From: Isoetes taiwanensis
Lineage: Eukaryota; Streptophyta; Lycopodiopsida; Isoetales; Isoetaceae
Assembly: GCA_021234155.1 (NCBI GenBank)
Contig: JAJEKV010000001.1
Coordinates: 18,867,382 to 18,931,381, forward strand
Reading direction: 5' to 3'
DNA: 64,000 nucleotides
A program made the position numbers and the translations under genes. Positions 45,349 to 56,801 of this stretch are shown here, in pieces; within the stretch, counting starts at the first letter, position 1; every line of letters begins with the position of its first letter. The notes beneath the pieces are model-generated. The model did no database searches. It was not told the DNA's origin and was given only the letters and a program-made list of their open reading frames with translations.

Positions 45349-45810
45349 GCCTTGCAGACTTTATGCATAGCCACCGTTAATATTTAATCCAGAATCATGG
45401 CTTTAGACTCGCACAAACTGCAGAAAGGAAGTTTTTAAGGTAATCGATCTGGGCCAAACATAATATGATGTGCAACTCAATTTTAGCATATACACATAGC
45501 ACTAAGCACTTTCTTACCTTGCCCAGAACATTCAGGTCAATAAAAATACTCCAGGCTTAACCTAAATGGTTTTTGCAGACCTTATGCATAGCCATCGTTA
45601 ATGTTTAATCCAGAATCATGGCTTTAAGATGAAGGACAACACAAAATTCATCCTTGTGAGCTGTAAAGACTCGCATAAACTGCAGGAAACCTTAATCTAA
45701 ATCAAAAAGAAGAAAAAATAGAGTTTTTAATGTAATCAATCTGGGCCCAACATAATCTGATGTGCAACTCAATTTTAGCATCTACATAGCATTGAGCACT
45801 TTCTTCCCTT
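45349..45810. repeat. Diverged tandem duplication in Helitron B
   Basis: The 45349-45520 stretch (gcagactttatgcatagcc ... gcactttcttacc) is repeated with extra sequence at 45577-45810. No coding function is seen. Confidence 0.75.
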
Positions 45811-46710
45811 GATAATCTACTTTCCAATACATTCGGTCAACAACTAAAAGGAGAATTTCTCGCATTAAATCTGTCATAATGTACATATAGCAAATCTTCT
45901 ATGTGATGAAAGACCTGCATACTGCACAATTTGGGAAGGAAATAATGTACAATTTTTTGATACCTGACACAGATATCCGACTCCAGACCTTTTGAGAGCC
46001 AATGTTTGCCGTTTTGAAGAAGCCCTTTAGGCATCAGAGTTGCTGTAAATAAGCAGTGCTAAAATTTCTTGTTAGATCTCCAACCTGTTTAAGCTGAACG
46101 CTTCTTGGTCGTCCGCACACATGCTCAAGCTTGACAAAGAAAAACAAAATTCATATCAAACAAAGACAAAGAAACAAAATTCTGAAATATCAAACATACC
46201 TTGATTAACTGATGACAATTTAAAGTTCTCATCCACAACTGAAAATGGCATAAAGTTTACTACCAGCTTCCAATAATGGCTTTGCAGCAGCCGAAATCCA
46301 TAGCGTGCAGCTCAAAATGCAAGCTATACATTACCAATTTGATCGGTTTACTATATGAAGCGCCAATCTTGGTTGCAGCCATATGCATTTGTGCTTCTCT
46401 GCTCTGCAGCGAGTCATGTAAGAGAGGTTTTATCTAACGACGAAGAACCAAATCAACAACAAACCAAGAAAAAAATACCCAAACATAAGGAGGTTCGAAT
46501 CTGTGGTCAACACAAACCAACGGAATGAAGCTATGGAGATGAAGCTGGGCCGCACTACCAAGATTTACCGAGTTTTGATGCTTTGCCGCTCGAGAGCTAA
46601 AACCCTAAAGAAGCCTATTCGTTCGATCTAGACCAAACTGATCTGAGCCGTCCACTTTAGGGCGCGATGCATAACGGACACATGGTAAAACATTATAATA
46701 TAGGATAGGA

Positions 46711-47393
46711 TAGGGGTAAAAGGCAAAAGGAAATCACAAGCTGAAAAGTTAGTGGAGGAAGCAAATGTGGACAGGAAAATTTATGGAAGAAATGAGACTG
46801 GCAGAAGCAAAAGGCTTGAAGTCTTAGGGCATGACTATGATCAAATCATGGCATTGGTAGCAGATGAAGATATTCCAAGGACAGTAGAAGAGGCACTAAC
46901 TTGTCCAGACAAAGCCAAGTGGGAGGAAGCCATGAAAGATGAACGTTCTTCTTTTGATGAAACAGAAACCTATCAGCTTGTAGATCATCCAGCAGATCAC
47001 AATGTAATTGGAAGCAAATGGATATTTAAAATCAAAGAAGGCGTGGATGGTTTAAGAAAATACAAGGCTCACCTTGTTGCTCAAGGGTTTACACAAAAGA
47101 AGGGGAAAGACTTTGAAGAAACCTACTCACCTATTGTAAAACTTACAAGTATAAGAGTTTTATTGGGATTAGCAAATGCCTTGAATTTAGAATTACATCA
47201 CATGGATGTGAAAACAGCTTTTTTGAATGCAAGATTGGATGAAAAGGTTTATATGAAGCAGGCCCCAGGATATGAACAAGGCAAGGATAAAGTCTGGAGA
47301 TTAAATAGGGCAGTCTATGGGATGGAACAGGCTCCAAGGGAATGGTACATGTGTATAAACAACTATTTCAGGGATCAGGGTTTTGAAAAAATG
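46711..47393 (+). pseudogene. Copia reverse transcriptase, truncated
   Basis: The host frame resumes after the Helitrons (IGVKGKRKSQAEKLVEEA) and leads into the RT domain: KWEEAMKDERSSF, NVIGSKWIFKIKEG, YKAHLVAQGFTQKKGKDFEETYSPIVK, HHMDVKTAFLNARLDEKVYMKQAPGYE and LNRAVYGMEQAPREWY. It ends near 47393, before the catalytic YVDD, and unrelated sequence follows. RNase H and the 3' LTR are missing, so the copia copy is 3'-truncated. Confidence 0.92.
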
Positions 47394-48402
47394 CCAAAAC
47401 ACTTCATATAGATTCCCATAGCGAAAAATTCATGACTATACAGGTGTGAATAAGCTTTACATGGCCATTCACATGGTTCTACATGGAATTCCTTGTTGCT
47501 CTTATTGTATTCGAGACTATGGAGCAATAAGGTAGGCCTTCCTCACGTGCTATTGCGTTCACAAAAATAACATTCCAAATACGAACCCTTCTCATTTGTT
47601 TATCAAGGATATTTTGACAATCCAACGATGTCGCATCAAAAGCGTAAAAGGTCTTCTCTAAGTTCTTTTTATAAGGTTTTGGATATGCTGGCATATAAAT
47701 GTACTGGAAATGACATTGAGTTATCAATGGTTTAGAGGGCAATACAGACATCTTGAGAATAATAAAATTAACAACCAAGACGGCAGGGGAATTGAAACCG
47801 GTCTACATATTACCTTACCTGAATATCTGATCAAACAATAAAATGTCCTGAGAGAGAACCCCCTGAAACAATGTCCTTATAATGGTTGACCATTATTGTT
47901 CAGTAGTTAGGTGGACATGGAAGGCAATTATGTCAACTTGTTGAGAGGTCATTTGGTTACATTCTAGTATATTCCAACCATGAATATACAACAATATATT
48001 GGAGCATAATAGAATATTGAAACCCCAGTGACTTGTTCAGAGGGTCATTTGCCTAGTGCCACTTGAGAATGCAATTGTGCCTCCTTGTTTAATGAGAATA
48101 CCGTAACTCCCTTGAATCGTATATTCTATGAATATGCCAAAATATGCTAGAATAGCCCATCCCACACCTTCCCACCGCATGTCCCTAATCCAACTTAAAA
48201 CAAGCATTGAGTTTGTTAAAAGACACAACCACATATTCCTTCATTATCCACAATCCTTGAACCTTGTAATATCAACCAAACCCTTAAAACTCCAAGGCTT
48301 GCCTTAAGGTAAAATTATACCTATACCCTTAAAACTTACAAGTATTACAAAAATAGATGAGGAAATGGAGTTCGGGCTCAAATAGCAATAACAGTTTTGT
48401 AA
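47394..48402. other. No gene seen
   Basis: Sequence after the copia breakpoint. Small minus-strand ORFs (47479-47778, 48037-48234) have no recognisable domain. Confidence 0.5.
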
Positions 48403-48978
48403 TCAACTAAATAAGAAAATATTCTTTGCAAACACATGTCCACCTGTGTCTTCTAATGGCCCTCTCTCATCAATCATGTAAGGCCATTGTGAACCAAATA
48501 TGCAAGGTGGCAAAGTTGGCCGAAATGGCCTTCTCTCATCAACCATGACAGGCTTCTGTGGACCAAAGAGAGAAGGCGGTAAGTTCGGACGCTCATCTAG
48601 AGATGCATGTATTGCTTTATCCACTATGTCACATTGCACATGTTCCTTAGTTTGTACCAAAATATTACTAGGACCATTCATAACAGTGGAACTGGCATCC
48701 AATTTGATAAATCTATCTTGGAGATCGATAGCCTGCATTATGCTTAAAAGTAAGATCTGATTTGTTGGCGACATTTTTGAAAGCGTTGCCTTTTGAATGC
48801 CTCTCAAGTGCATAAGTAGATCAGGAATGTCCTTGTAGGGATCAGTCGGCTGTACATCTTGCATCATGGTTATGTAATCTCCACCTTGATCTAGAACTGG
48901 TAAAATAGGTTTGATGCCTAGATTATTAGTATTATCATGCATTGTGTCCTCATGATGGAGTACCACATTGTCCACCAT
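48403..48978 (-). CDS. Hypothetical protein, 191 codons, with internal repeat
   Basis: An open minus-strand frame, not recognised. It is hydrophilic, with two similar C-terminal units: NLPPSLFGPQKPVMVDERRP and TLPPCIFGSQWPYMIDERGP. Such an internal repeat suggests past coding selection. The frame upstream (48918-49115) is partly open but not in phase. There is no promoter or splice evidence, and it may be a transposon fragment. Confidence 0.3.
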   Translation of the reverse strand: MVDNVVLHHEDTMHDNTNNLGIKPILPVLDQGGDYITMMQDVQPTDPYKDIPDLLMHLRGIQKATLSKMSPTNQILLLSIMQAIDLQDRFIKLDASSTVMNGPSNILVQTKEHVQCDIVDKAIHASLDERPNLPPSLFGPQKPVMVDERRPFRPTLPPCIFGSQWPYMIDERGPLEDTGGHVFAKNIFLFS

Positions 48979-49782
48979 CTATGATATTGTATGTTGTCCC
49001 AAGGACTCTTTAGCACATTCGGCCTTCTTTTTTTCTTCTGAATTTTTGTGCTTGCCTCCCTATCTCTAGTGCCAACTGAATATCTTATTCCGATATGAAA
49101 GCAATATCGCCCCAATATTGCTTGTAGCTAGCATGGTTTGAGTTTGATCTGAATACACTATAACAAGCATGTATATACAAGTGGCATGTAAGGCAAAATG
49201 GGACCCTAAATTTCAAACGGATCCAATTGTGGTTTGAGCCTTCCTATGAACCAATTATTTTTACAAATCATCCTGTCAACTAAATACTATGCCATGTACA
49301 TTGAATAATGTTGAGCATAATAAAACTAGCTTTTAGACTATGCCATAAGTCATTGAGTAGTTTTATCAAACCATTACTAGTTTTATTGAACTACTATAGT
49401 ATGCATGAAACAGTCTCATAAACTATAACTGGTTTTAACAAACCACTATCACATTTAAAACCAACACGTATAACTACTATCAATTCTAACGAATCACTAT
49501 GATATGAGGTTTTCTTCTATTGAAAAAAATCATGCATAAAAAACCACATTTATCATGGTTTTTAGATGATCTGACATTGGTTGAACATAGTAGTTGACTT
49601 TTGGGTTCCTTATCTCCGTCTGATTGATTTGACAATGCAGCAAAGGAGCTCTTTGTTATTTTTGCAGCTGATCGATCATAGCTATGATGAAAACGAGACC
49701 TGCTGCCTCTAAAGATCGCACGGCTCATCAGCTCCGGTGATCAAATTCTTAGTCTGTAGATGGGTGCAGAATTAATTGCCCT

Positions 49783-49914
49783 TGTTGTATGGGGGGAAGC
49801 AAATCGGGACCCCCTTCCGCAGTGGACAGGGGGAGCCTCGCGACCGAGTCCCCTGCCCACTGCGGAAGGGGGGACCGATTTGCTTCCCCCCACAACATGG
49901 AAGATGGGAGCTGC
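49783..49914. repeat. Long GC-rich fold-back (inverted repeat)
   Basis: The arm at about 49783-49836 (tgttgtatggggggaagcaa ... cagggggagcc) is nearly the reverse complement of about 49848-49906 (cccctgcccactgcgg ... gcttccccccacaaca), with a short loop. An outer inverted pair, caacatggaagatggg (about 49901-49917) and cccatcttccatgttgg (about 50051-50067), follows. It could be a hairpin RNA precursor, a fold-back transposon end or an assembly artefact. Confidence 0.85.
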
Positions 49915-50445
49915 CTTTTTTTTACCGATTCTTGTTCCTGATTGCACCGGCTTGATCTTGATCTTCACCGGCTGAGCGGAATGGCAGCCCCTCTTTCCAT
50001 TCCGGAGTGTAGGGGACTGCCACATGGCAGCACCAGGATGATTCCGGCGACCCATCTTCCATGTTGGTATTGCGAAAGGGACACAGACACGAAATGTTTT
50101 CTTTTCTTGGATTCAGCTAAAACCTCCCTCACATAACTATCGAAATTTTTGGAGCCTATCTGAACAATAGAAAGCCTCGTTCCAGCTCGTACGCTCAATT
50201 AGAGCCTCCCAATTTTGCTCCAGACGTTTGATCCATGTGGGTATTGCTAAAGAAAGGCAACAAGAGCAGCAGAAGGAAAGGGCAGAAAAAAAAAAAAATA
50301 GTGCAGTCTTCTTCGGCATGCACTCTGTTTCCGGAAACATACCAGGCCTTTTCAAATCAATGGCTTAAGGAAGAGAGGGATCGGCATGGCAGAAATTGGA
50401 ACCGAAAATGAAAAGGCCAAGCTCAAACACGAGGGAACTGGCGTT

Positions 50446-50715
50446 TCAGACATGATGGGTTATTTGGTACACCAAAGAAGAATATGGACGGACTTCTTCT
50501 AGGCCGACATGGCCTGATTTTAGGTTTAAGCTAAGTAGGGTAGCCAAAACCACCGGATTAACCTTGGCTATGGCGTCTCGGCTGGCAGTTTTGTGATCAA
50601 AGGCACAATTATGTTTATCTGAGTAGCAATCGAGGGAGCATAATACGTCCCCACATTTGCATGCCTCGCATCGGATCAGAAAAAGATGTGGAAGAAGATG
50701 CAGCATAGGGTACAA
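50446..50715 (-). pseudogene. AN1 zinc-finger fragment (stress-associated-protein type)
   Basis: The minus-strand frame has [22 protein letters not shown], then [21 protein letters not shown]. This is the second half of an AN1 zinc finger ([26 protein letters not shown]) as in plant A20/AN1 stress-associated proteins, which act in stress signalling and ubiquitin binding. The first Cys pairs are not clear, and the first zinc-binding His is Cys here. No A20 domain is found nearby. It is a fragment, probably carried by a mobile element. Confidence 0.7.
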
Positions 50716-52697
50716 CAGCGGCAGGGAGTCCGGTCGCTCAAGCTATAGCAGCGGATTCAGATGCCAGCAACAGAAAGAAGATGGCCCTGAGGATTAAGCC
50801 GTTTTCAAGAGATGATGAATGCGACGACAATTTCTTCCATCTTTGCAAGGCTGAGTTCTGTAGTGAGCACGAGCAGGTGAAGCCAGCATTCAAAAATCCA
50901 TGAGCATATTCATAAGCATCTTATCTTATATTATAATGTTATTGTGTAAGTGTTGGACCCAGCCCTAATTTTAACGGCCCAGATTTGACCAAAACAATGG
51001 CGATGATGATGCCACGTCACAATTTTTTGAGTTTTTTTTAGGGTTCGCGAGGGCGCCAATTCACTCCAATTCATTCCAATCCGGGATTCGAGTTAGGATT
51101 CGATCTGGAGCAGTTTGTTTTGGAGCGGTTCTTCTGTGCTTATTTCGACTTCGTTCAATTATTGAACAGGAGGCAAACGAGATGGCTAGAATCAATTTAG
51201 CAAATGTTGATGCCGAGATTTGCCCTCGGAAGACTTCAACGATCTTAAACTACTTAATCTTTGCTTTTGCTATGCCAGCCAACTCCTCAATTTGTTTTAT
51301 CTCTTTTTCCAGATAACACTGCATAACAGTAGTCGAAGGTAAGCAATGAATTCAGTTAAGCTGCTGGAGGGCAAAAGGTAATTTATTTTTTGGGTGAAGC
51401 CATCAGACATGGTATTGTTGCTTCGATCATAGCTATGGGAAGAGGAGAATTTTGAACATCTATTTTTTGATCTATTTGATGAAATGAGCATTCTTGATGC
51501 TTAGCTGCAACTTTTACCAGGATTAAGCAATGAGGAATTCTTCCATGGAAGGGCATTGCAGATGCCACGTGTTAAATAGTATTGAATGCTTGCAAAGTGT
51601 AGGCCAGGTTCTATAGGAGCAAGAGGGGGATGATTTTGAGATAAATTGGAAATATTCTCTGGGTTTACTGTAAGTGTGGAATGAAGGAAGAGGGGTACCA
51701 GGCTTTCCATGCTTTCCATGCAAGATATGCCCAAATAGTGTTTGTGACTAATCTGACAGGAGAGTATGTAAAAGAGGGCAGGTACATGATTTTCCCTGTC
51801 TTTGCAGACATTGAGATATTATGAATGGAAGATCGGTTGGCAGCTTTTGGGTTATTGGATGGGACATTACGTGAAAAGATCATGCAAGAGATGTGATAAC
51901 ATGGAAGGCTGTTACATATGACGAATCAATCTATGATAACAAGTTTTTCTAATTTTGACAAATATGTTACACGATATTGTTATATGCATCTTCTTATTGT
52001 AAGCAAGTGTACTTGACTATAAGAGGTATGCAGTAGTAGAGGCAAGTGAGGTTGCATCTCTATCAGAAGGTAGCTATACCAGAAGGTATCGAGTGAGGAG
52101 ATGATTTGATGTGAAATTGCTAAGTCGAGTGCTAGAGACTATCCTACATAATCATTATCCGCTTTCAAAGATGAACTCCTATTGTATAGAGATGCATTTT
52201 AGAAAATGTTTCTGGTTAGGTCAATAAATCACAAGTAGTAATGGATGGCAACCTCGCTTTTACTAGGTTGACCTCGGAAAGTGAGCCCCCGTGTAAATTC
52301 TCAAGCATTTTGTATGGAGCCGGACCTTTCTTCAATTTGCGCATTGGAATGGAGTGAAACGTTTAAACTCATTATGAGATCAATTTGAAATATAAGATTA
52401 AAATATCTTGGGGATACTTTTGGGCTTCTCTAAATCCATGTCGGATCACCTCTGTACATGTGGTCTCAAAATTTCAAGCAACTCTTTAACCTCTCATCTT
52501 CTATAACCCGATACTCGGGAAAACGGTCTCGATGGCTCTTACAAGATATGTATATGAGATTTAATAGCTATTTCTTTTTCTATCGTGGCGTGGGTAAAAC
52601 ACGGTCATCGCATAAGATACTTTAGACTTATTATACCCGCATATAAGTATTACGATATAGTCAATTAAATGCATGCGATTATTGAGTTGGAGGAGCG

Positions 52698-53670
52698 GTG
52701 ATGAGAAGTTATGGAAGTTGCAACATGAATATAAAGAAGTTGTGCAATGAAGGAAAACTAAAAGAAGCATTGGGTATTTTGCGGCTTGTAGATAGGAATG
52801 AAGGTGAAATATTTACGGATGCCCGTGATTCATGTCTTCGTGAGGATGTACCAAGTCAAATATCTTGGCGAGGAAGGAAAGAAAGTGCATGCCATGCTTA
52901 TGATTGCCTTCCTAAGACCAACCATATTGTTGTCTAATACAATGATTGACATGTATAGCAAATGCGGAAGCCTAATCCATGGATGTGGCTTATTTTGATG
53001 TAATGCAAGAACGTAATGTGTACTCATGGACCATGTTGATTGCGGGATATACTCAAACGGTGATGGGCGGAAGAGCCTTAAGCTTTTTAGACATATGCAG
53101 CAAGAAGGTGTCAAGCCGGACAAGGTCACCTTTGTGAATGTTTCTATCAAAGATGTGCTTCTATACAATCTCGTGGAACAAGGAAAGAGATTTCATGCTT
53201 ATGTTCTGAATTTGGGTCATGCGCTTGATGTCTTTGTTGGCACTTCACTCATAGATCTGTATGCAAATTGTGGGAGCATATTTGATGCTCGGCATGTATT
53301 TGACAGACTCCCAGCCCATAACGTTTTCACGTGGTCAACAATGATATCAAAGTATTCTCAGATTGCAGATGCAGAAGAAGCTCTTAGACTTTTTGATCAA
53401 ATGGTGCTGAGGAACATCAAACCAAATTTAGTTTCATTTGTTAGCGCCTTTGGTGCATGTGCAAGTTTAGCAGCCCTGTCCTTAGGCAAGAAGCTACACT
53501 CAGATATTACAATAGCTGGATACGATCTGGATATGGTTGTAGAAAGTGCTATAGTTGGTATGTACGTAAGGTGTGCATGCATGAATCATGCATGCCAAGT
53601 GTTTAATATGATGTTGGTTCGAAATATCGGCGATCATTCCTTGCATTTTGAGTATTATATAATTATGTAA
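52698..53670 (+). pseudogene. PPR (PLS-type) gene fragment in Helitron D
   Basis: 52698-52998 reads in two frames: CNEGKLKEALGILRLVDRNEG at the start, then NTMIDMYSKCGSL after a frameshift. The 53026-53670 frame has pentatricopeptide repeats (SLKLFRHMQQEGVKPDKVTF, GTSLIDLYANCGSIFDARHV, NVFTWSTMISKYSQIADAEE, ALRLFDQMVLRNIKPNLVSF). PPR proteins bind organelle RNA for editing and processing. The KLKEALGIL start resembles fern PPR proteins. No E or DYW domain follows, and only part of a usual PPR protein is present. It is a captured, broken copy without introns, as is normal for PPR genes. Confidence 0.9.
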
Positions 53671-54650
53671 ATCAGCATAAATGTAGTTACCAAAGTGATG
53701 TTCATGATGTTCATTACAATCCCGACAATTGTGATGACATCAATGTCATTTGACATCTCAAAGATTATTTGTTGGCACAAACAAGTTTATTTTGGAACCA
53801 TTTGAAGTCCCAAGTAGTATAAAGCTATAAAATATACAAGCTTAAATGCATCTTTAACGACCATTGTCCTTAATAAGTTCAACAATCGATAGATAGCATT
53901 CTGTCTATAGATAAAATAGCATTTTTCTTAGAAGCTAAAATGGCATTCACAAATCTATCTACCATGATGGATATTTTCAACTAAGTACCACTAATGTGTA
54001 TCTTATAATTTCATACACTTTGCATTCAAAAGACGTAATTCACTTTGCCCCGGAAAGATACTAATCTAATCATTTGCATATGTTTATCATTCCATTCTCT
54101 AATTTTTAAAGAACCTTATAGAGTGGATTTTTGTTTAGACCACCATATGTTTGTTGATTATGCATTTGATGGAATTGCCACTTCTATTGGGAACAAACAC
54201 TCCTATCCATATAGACACCATATCCGTACATACACATACCCCTACATATGTTATGTGTTGCCAGGGATATGTTTAAAATCTCCTCCTCCTCTTAAAAAAA
54301 AAGAGAGAAAAAAAAAACAAAAAGAAAAAAACACACACACAAGAGAACATGACAACAAATTATGTTTTTTTATGTTGGAACCATACACACAGAGAGGTTC
54401 CGTGGAGGGACATGGCCAAAACTAATTAGTCAAAAATTTTGTACGCTCTATAGGGTATCAACTCCATATAAACATACCTATTAATGCATGGATACTCCAG
54501 GCACATGTTTACTATTGAGCTTAGATATTAAATATTAGAACAATGGTGATTTAAAACATTTTGGATATTATTAGGCTACCTTATGATTTACACGCTTTCA
54601 AACTCTCCCCAATAACACAAGGTAGTGTAATTTTACAAATTCCAACCTAT

Positions 54651-54667
54651 GCCCAGCAACGCTGGGC
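54651..54667 (+). repeat. Helitron 3' hairpin, copy D
   Basis: GCCCAGC-AAC-GCTGGGC, a perfect stem; CTAG follows 7 bases on. Confidence 0.92.
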
Positions 54668-54678
54668 ATCTTAACTAG

Positions 54679-56801
54679 TATTCATTAACAAAAAAGTTAA
54701 TTACTTTTGCTTTTAAATAAAATAAATAAAAACAACTTTTTTATTTTGGACCCTCTCATTTTCCCTTTTTTGGCCTCTGATTCCATTCCGTCCATATGGT
54801 CGAATAAGGCACGCCACCACAACCCATATGTTGAAATTTGGAAAAAGATGTCAAGTCATCATCAAATATACAATGCTACACAGGACCATCTTGTATGAAA
54901 TGTTTATGAAAGTTTTTGCTACATCAAAACATTGCTTTTTTTTCTTTATAGGATCTCATTATCTTCGCCAAGAACTTTTTGTTCTAAGGAAGTATCCTGC
55001 TGAGATGTCGTATTTATTTCAAAACTAAAAGGATTTTTGTTTACCTCATTTTTCATAAAATTTTGAACCCTGCTCACAGCTCACAGCTCCTTCCTTTGCA
55101 TAGCAATAACAATGCAGAGGGACACTGATGCCATATCAGGCCATCACAGTCAGCCATCACAGTCAGTAGAGATGACGAATGATAGACGTCAAATTGAAAG
55201 CTGTTGCAGAGCTGTTTGAGTGAGTTGGTTCGGTAAATTCCCCGGAACCCTTGTAAGCTACCGTGTAAATCTGAAAATTCACACTACGGTTTTGAGATAG
55301 CAGGAAAATTTCCTGCTAAAAATAGTGATTTCTTCGGTTAGTTCCGGCAGGAATTGAGTGGGAGCACATAGGTGGTAGATTGGGCTAGATTCAGCAGGAA
55401 ATTTGACTTTTATGCTTAAAAAATTTCCCGAACCCAACGGCTCAGCCTGTCGGAAGGAAATGGACGGGGCTGTTTGGGCCTTCTGGCTTGCCAAGTCATG
55501 TTTTGGTTTCAAAATCGAAGAACCTAGATGAAGGTCTTGATTCATGGCTTAAGTACCGGAATGCAACATTTTCCTTTTCTTTCCATGACATGAGTTTAAC
55601 CCCAAGGGTTTTCTTTGCGGCAAATCTGCTTAAACCAAGTAGAATCTTTGCTGGATTGAAGGACCTAATGCATTGTCGGACTGTAACCATCATATTCAGA
55701 CATGTTTTCTTAGACTGATTCTGTTTCCTTTGATTTTTATGCTTGGAAAACTATTTCGAGTTTATGCTTTACATTCTAATCTAGAATATTTTGTCAGTAA
55801 CATGTCTGTTTCTATCAAGTGATGACACGGATATTACTGGTATTATATGATATAAGGCTTGATCAGATAGAGAGAACTGGCACTTGCAGAGGCGTCAACA
55901 ATTGGAAGCCATTTTGTTGCATGGTGCGTGCTTGGTCTTCAGAGTGGTACACTAGTTGCATGCAAAATGGGAGTATTGATTACAGTGCTACTCAAAGGAA
56001 GCACAGTTTATGGCCACTGATGTGCTTTTGGAAGAATCCATTTTGGTTTGCTATATTCATCACCAGTTGGGCATTCTCACATTTCAGCTTCAGTATATTT
56101 ATAGCTAGAGTTAGCTCTGAAGGTTACATGACTAAAATCGTCATATATGATGTTTTCAGATGGTTATGAGTGCACATGCAGTGGCAGTATATTATAGTTT
56201 CATGAACATATATCTTGTTTTCAGATATATTTGGTGGTTAGGAGTGCGCATGCAGTGGCAATATAATGTAGATCCCAATGACAAATAGACTAAGTGCTCT
56301 TTGCATGTTATTGTGGACTGACTGCAAATTTAACTGCTATTTCCAGGTTCTATTGGCGATCTACATGCTTTTTATGCCCAACCTTATGATTCTGCAGCCC
56401 CTATTTGACCATGATCAGATTTTAAGAGAGGAGGACAGATGGCTTGCAAAATGGTTAATAATGCTTGCAGAGATTGACTACAAGAAGCCTAAGCATTATA
56501 TTTATTGCAGAGTTTTGATGGAGATCGTCCTGATCTAAGGGACTGAAAGTGCAGGTCTATGTCTGTTTTAGCAAATGCTAATAACACTACACTTTTTTGC
56601 AATTTTTGGAGTTTCATGGTTCCGCTAATGGATGGCTGCATGGCGATGGGAGGTAAAAAGGGGTTAGAACTTCTCCAGAATCTTCCGGAACCCCAAGGTA
56701 TTTTGCTTCTTCATCTTTTCTCCCATTTAAGCTTATTGTCGATTAACTATTCTGTTTTAGTTGAAATGCAGGTCGCTGCTTATGCAATTATAGTATAATG
56801 A
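54679..56801. other. Unassigned; possible exons of an unknown plus-strand gene
   Basis: Open plus-strand pieces (55819-56169, 56278-56538, 56559-56690) alternate with AT-rich stretches that look like introns. One piece (GGKKGLELLQNLPEPQ) ends at CAAG|GTATTT near 56695. A perfect 19-bp palindrome (AGCAGGAAA-a-TTTCCTGCT) lies at 55299-55317. I recognise no protein family. Confidence 0.3.

Larger units (their letters stand above)
40593..46705 (-). mobile_element. Helitron B (minus strand), inserted in A and split by C
   Basis: The 3' end in Helitron sense: hairpin GCCCATC-AAC-GATGGGC, accataa, CTAG (40593-40596 on plus). The 5' end is TCCTATATTATAATGTTTTACC read from 46705 leftward, followed by the subterminal segment gccctaaagtggacggc. 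It lies between A and T of Helitron A's own 5' terminus (cattataata^tagga), which explains the doubled tagga at 46701-46710. Without C, B is about 2.3 kb. The 44702-46600 part has no gene that I recognise. Confidence 0.82.
50924..54678 (+). mobile_element. Helitron D (plus strand) carrying a PPR gene fragment
   Basis: The 5' end is TCTTATATTATAATGTTATTG after A at 50923 (a second tctta unit just upstream makes the exact base uncertain by 5). Subterminal segment: gccctaattttaacggcccagat. The 3' end: hairpin GCCCAGC-AAC-GCTGGGC (54651-54667), atcttaa, CTAG 54675-54678, then T. It is about 3.75 kb long, with no Rep/helicase. The 50994-52690 part has no gene that I recognise. Confidence 0.88.

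Noticed and set aside
46590-46620. Telomere-like aaaccctaaag
   Set aside because: A single unit only; part of an ordinary AT-rich stretch, no array.
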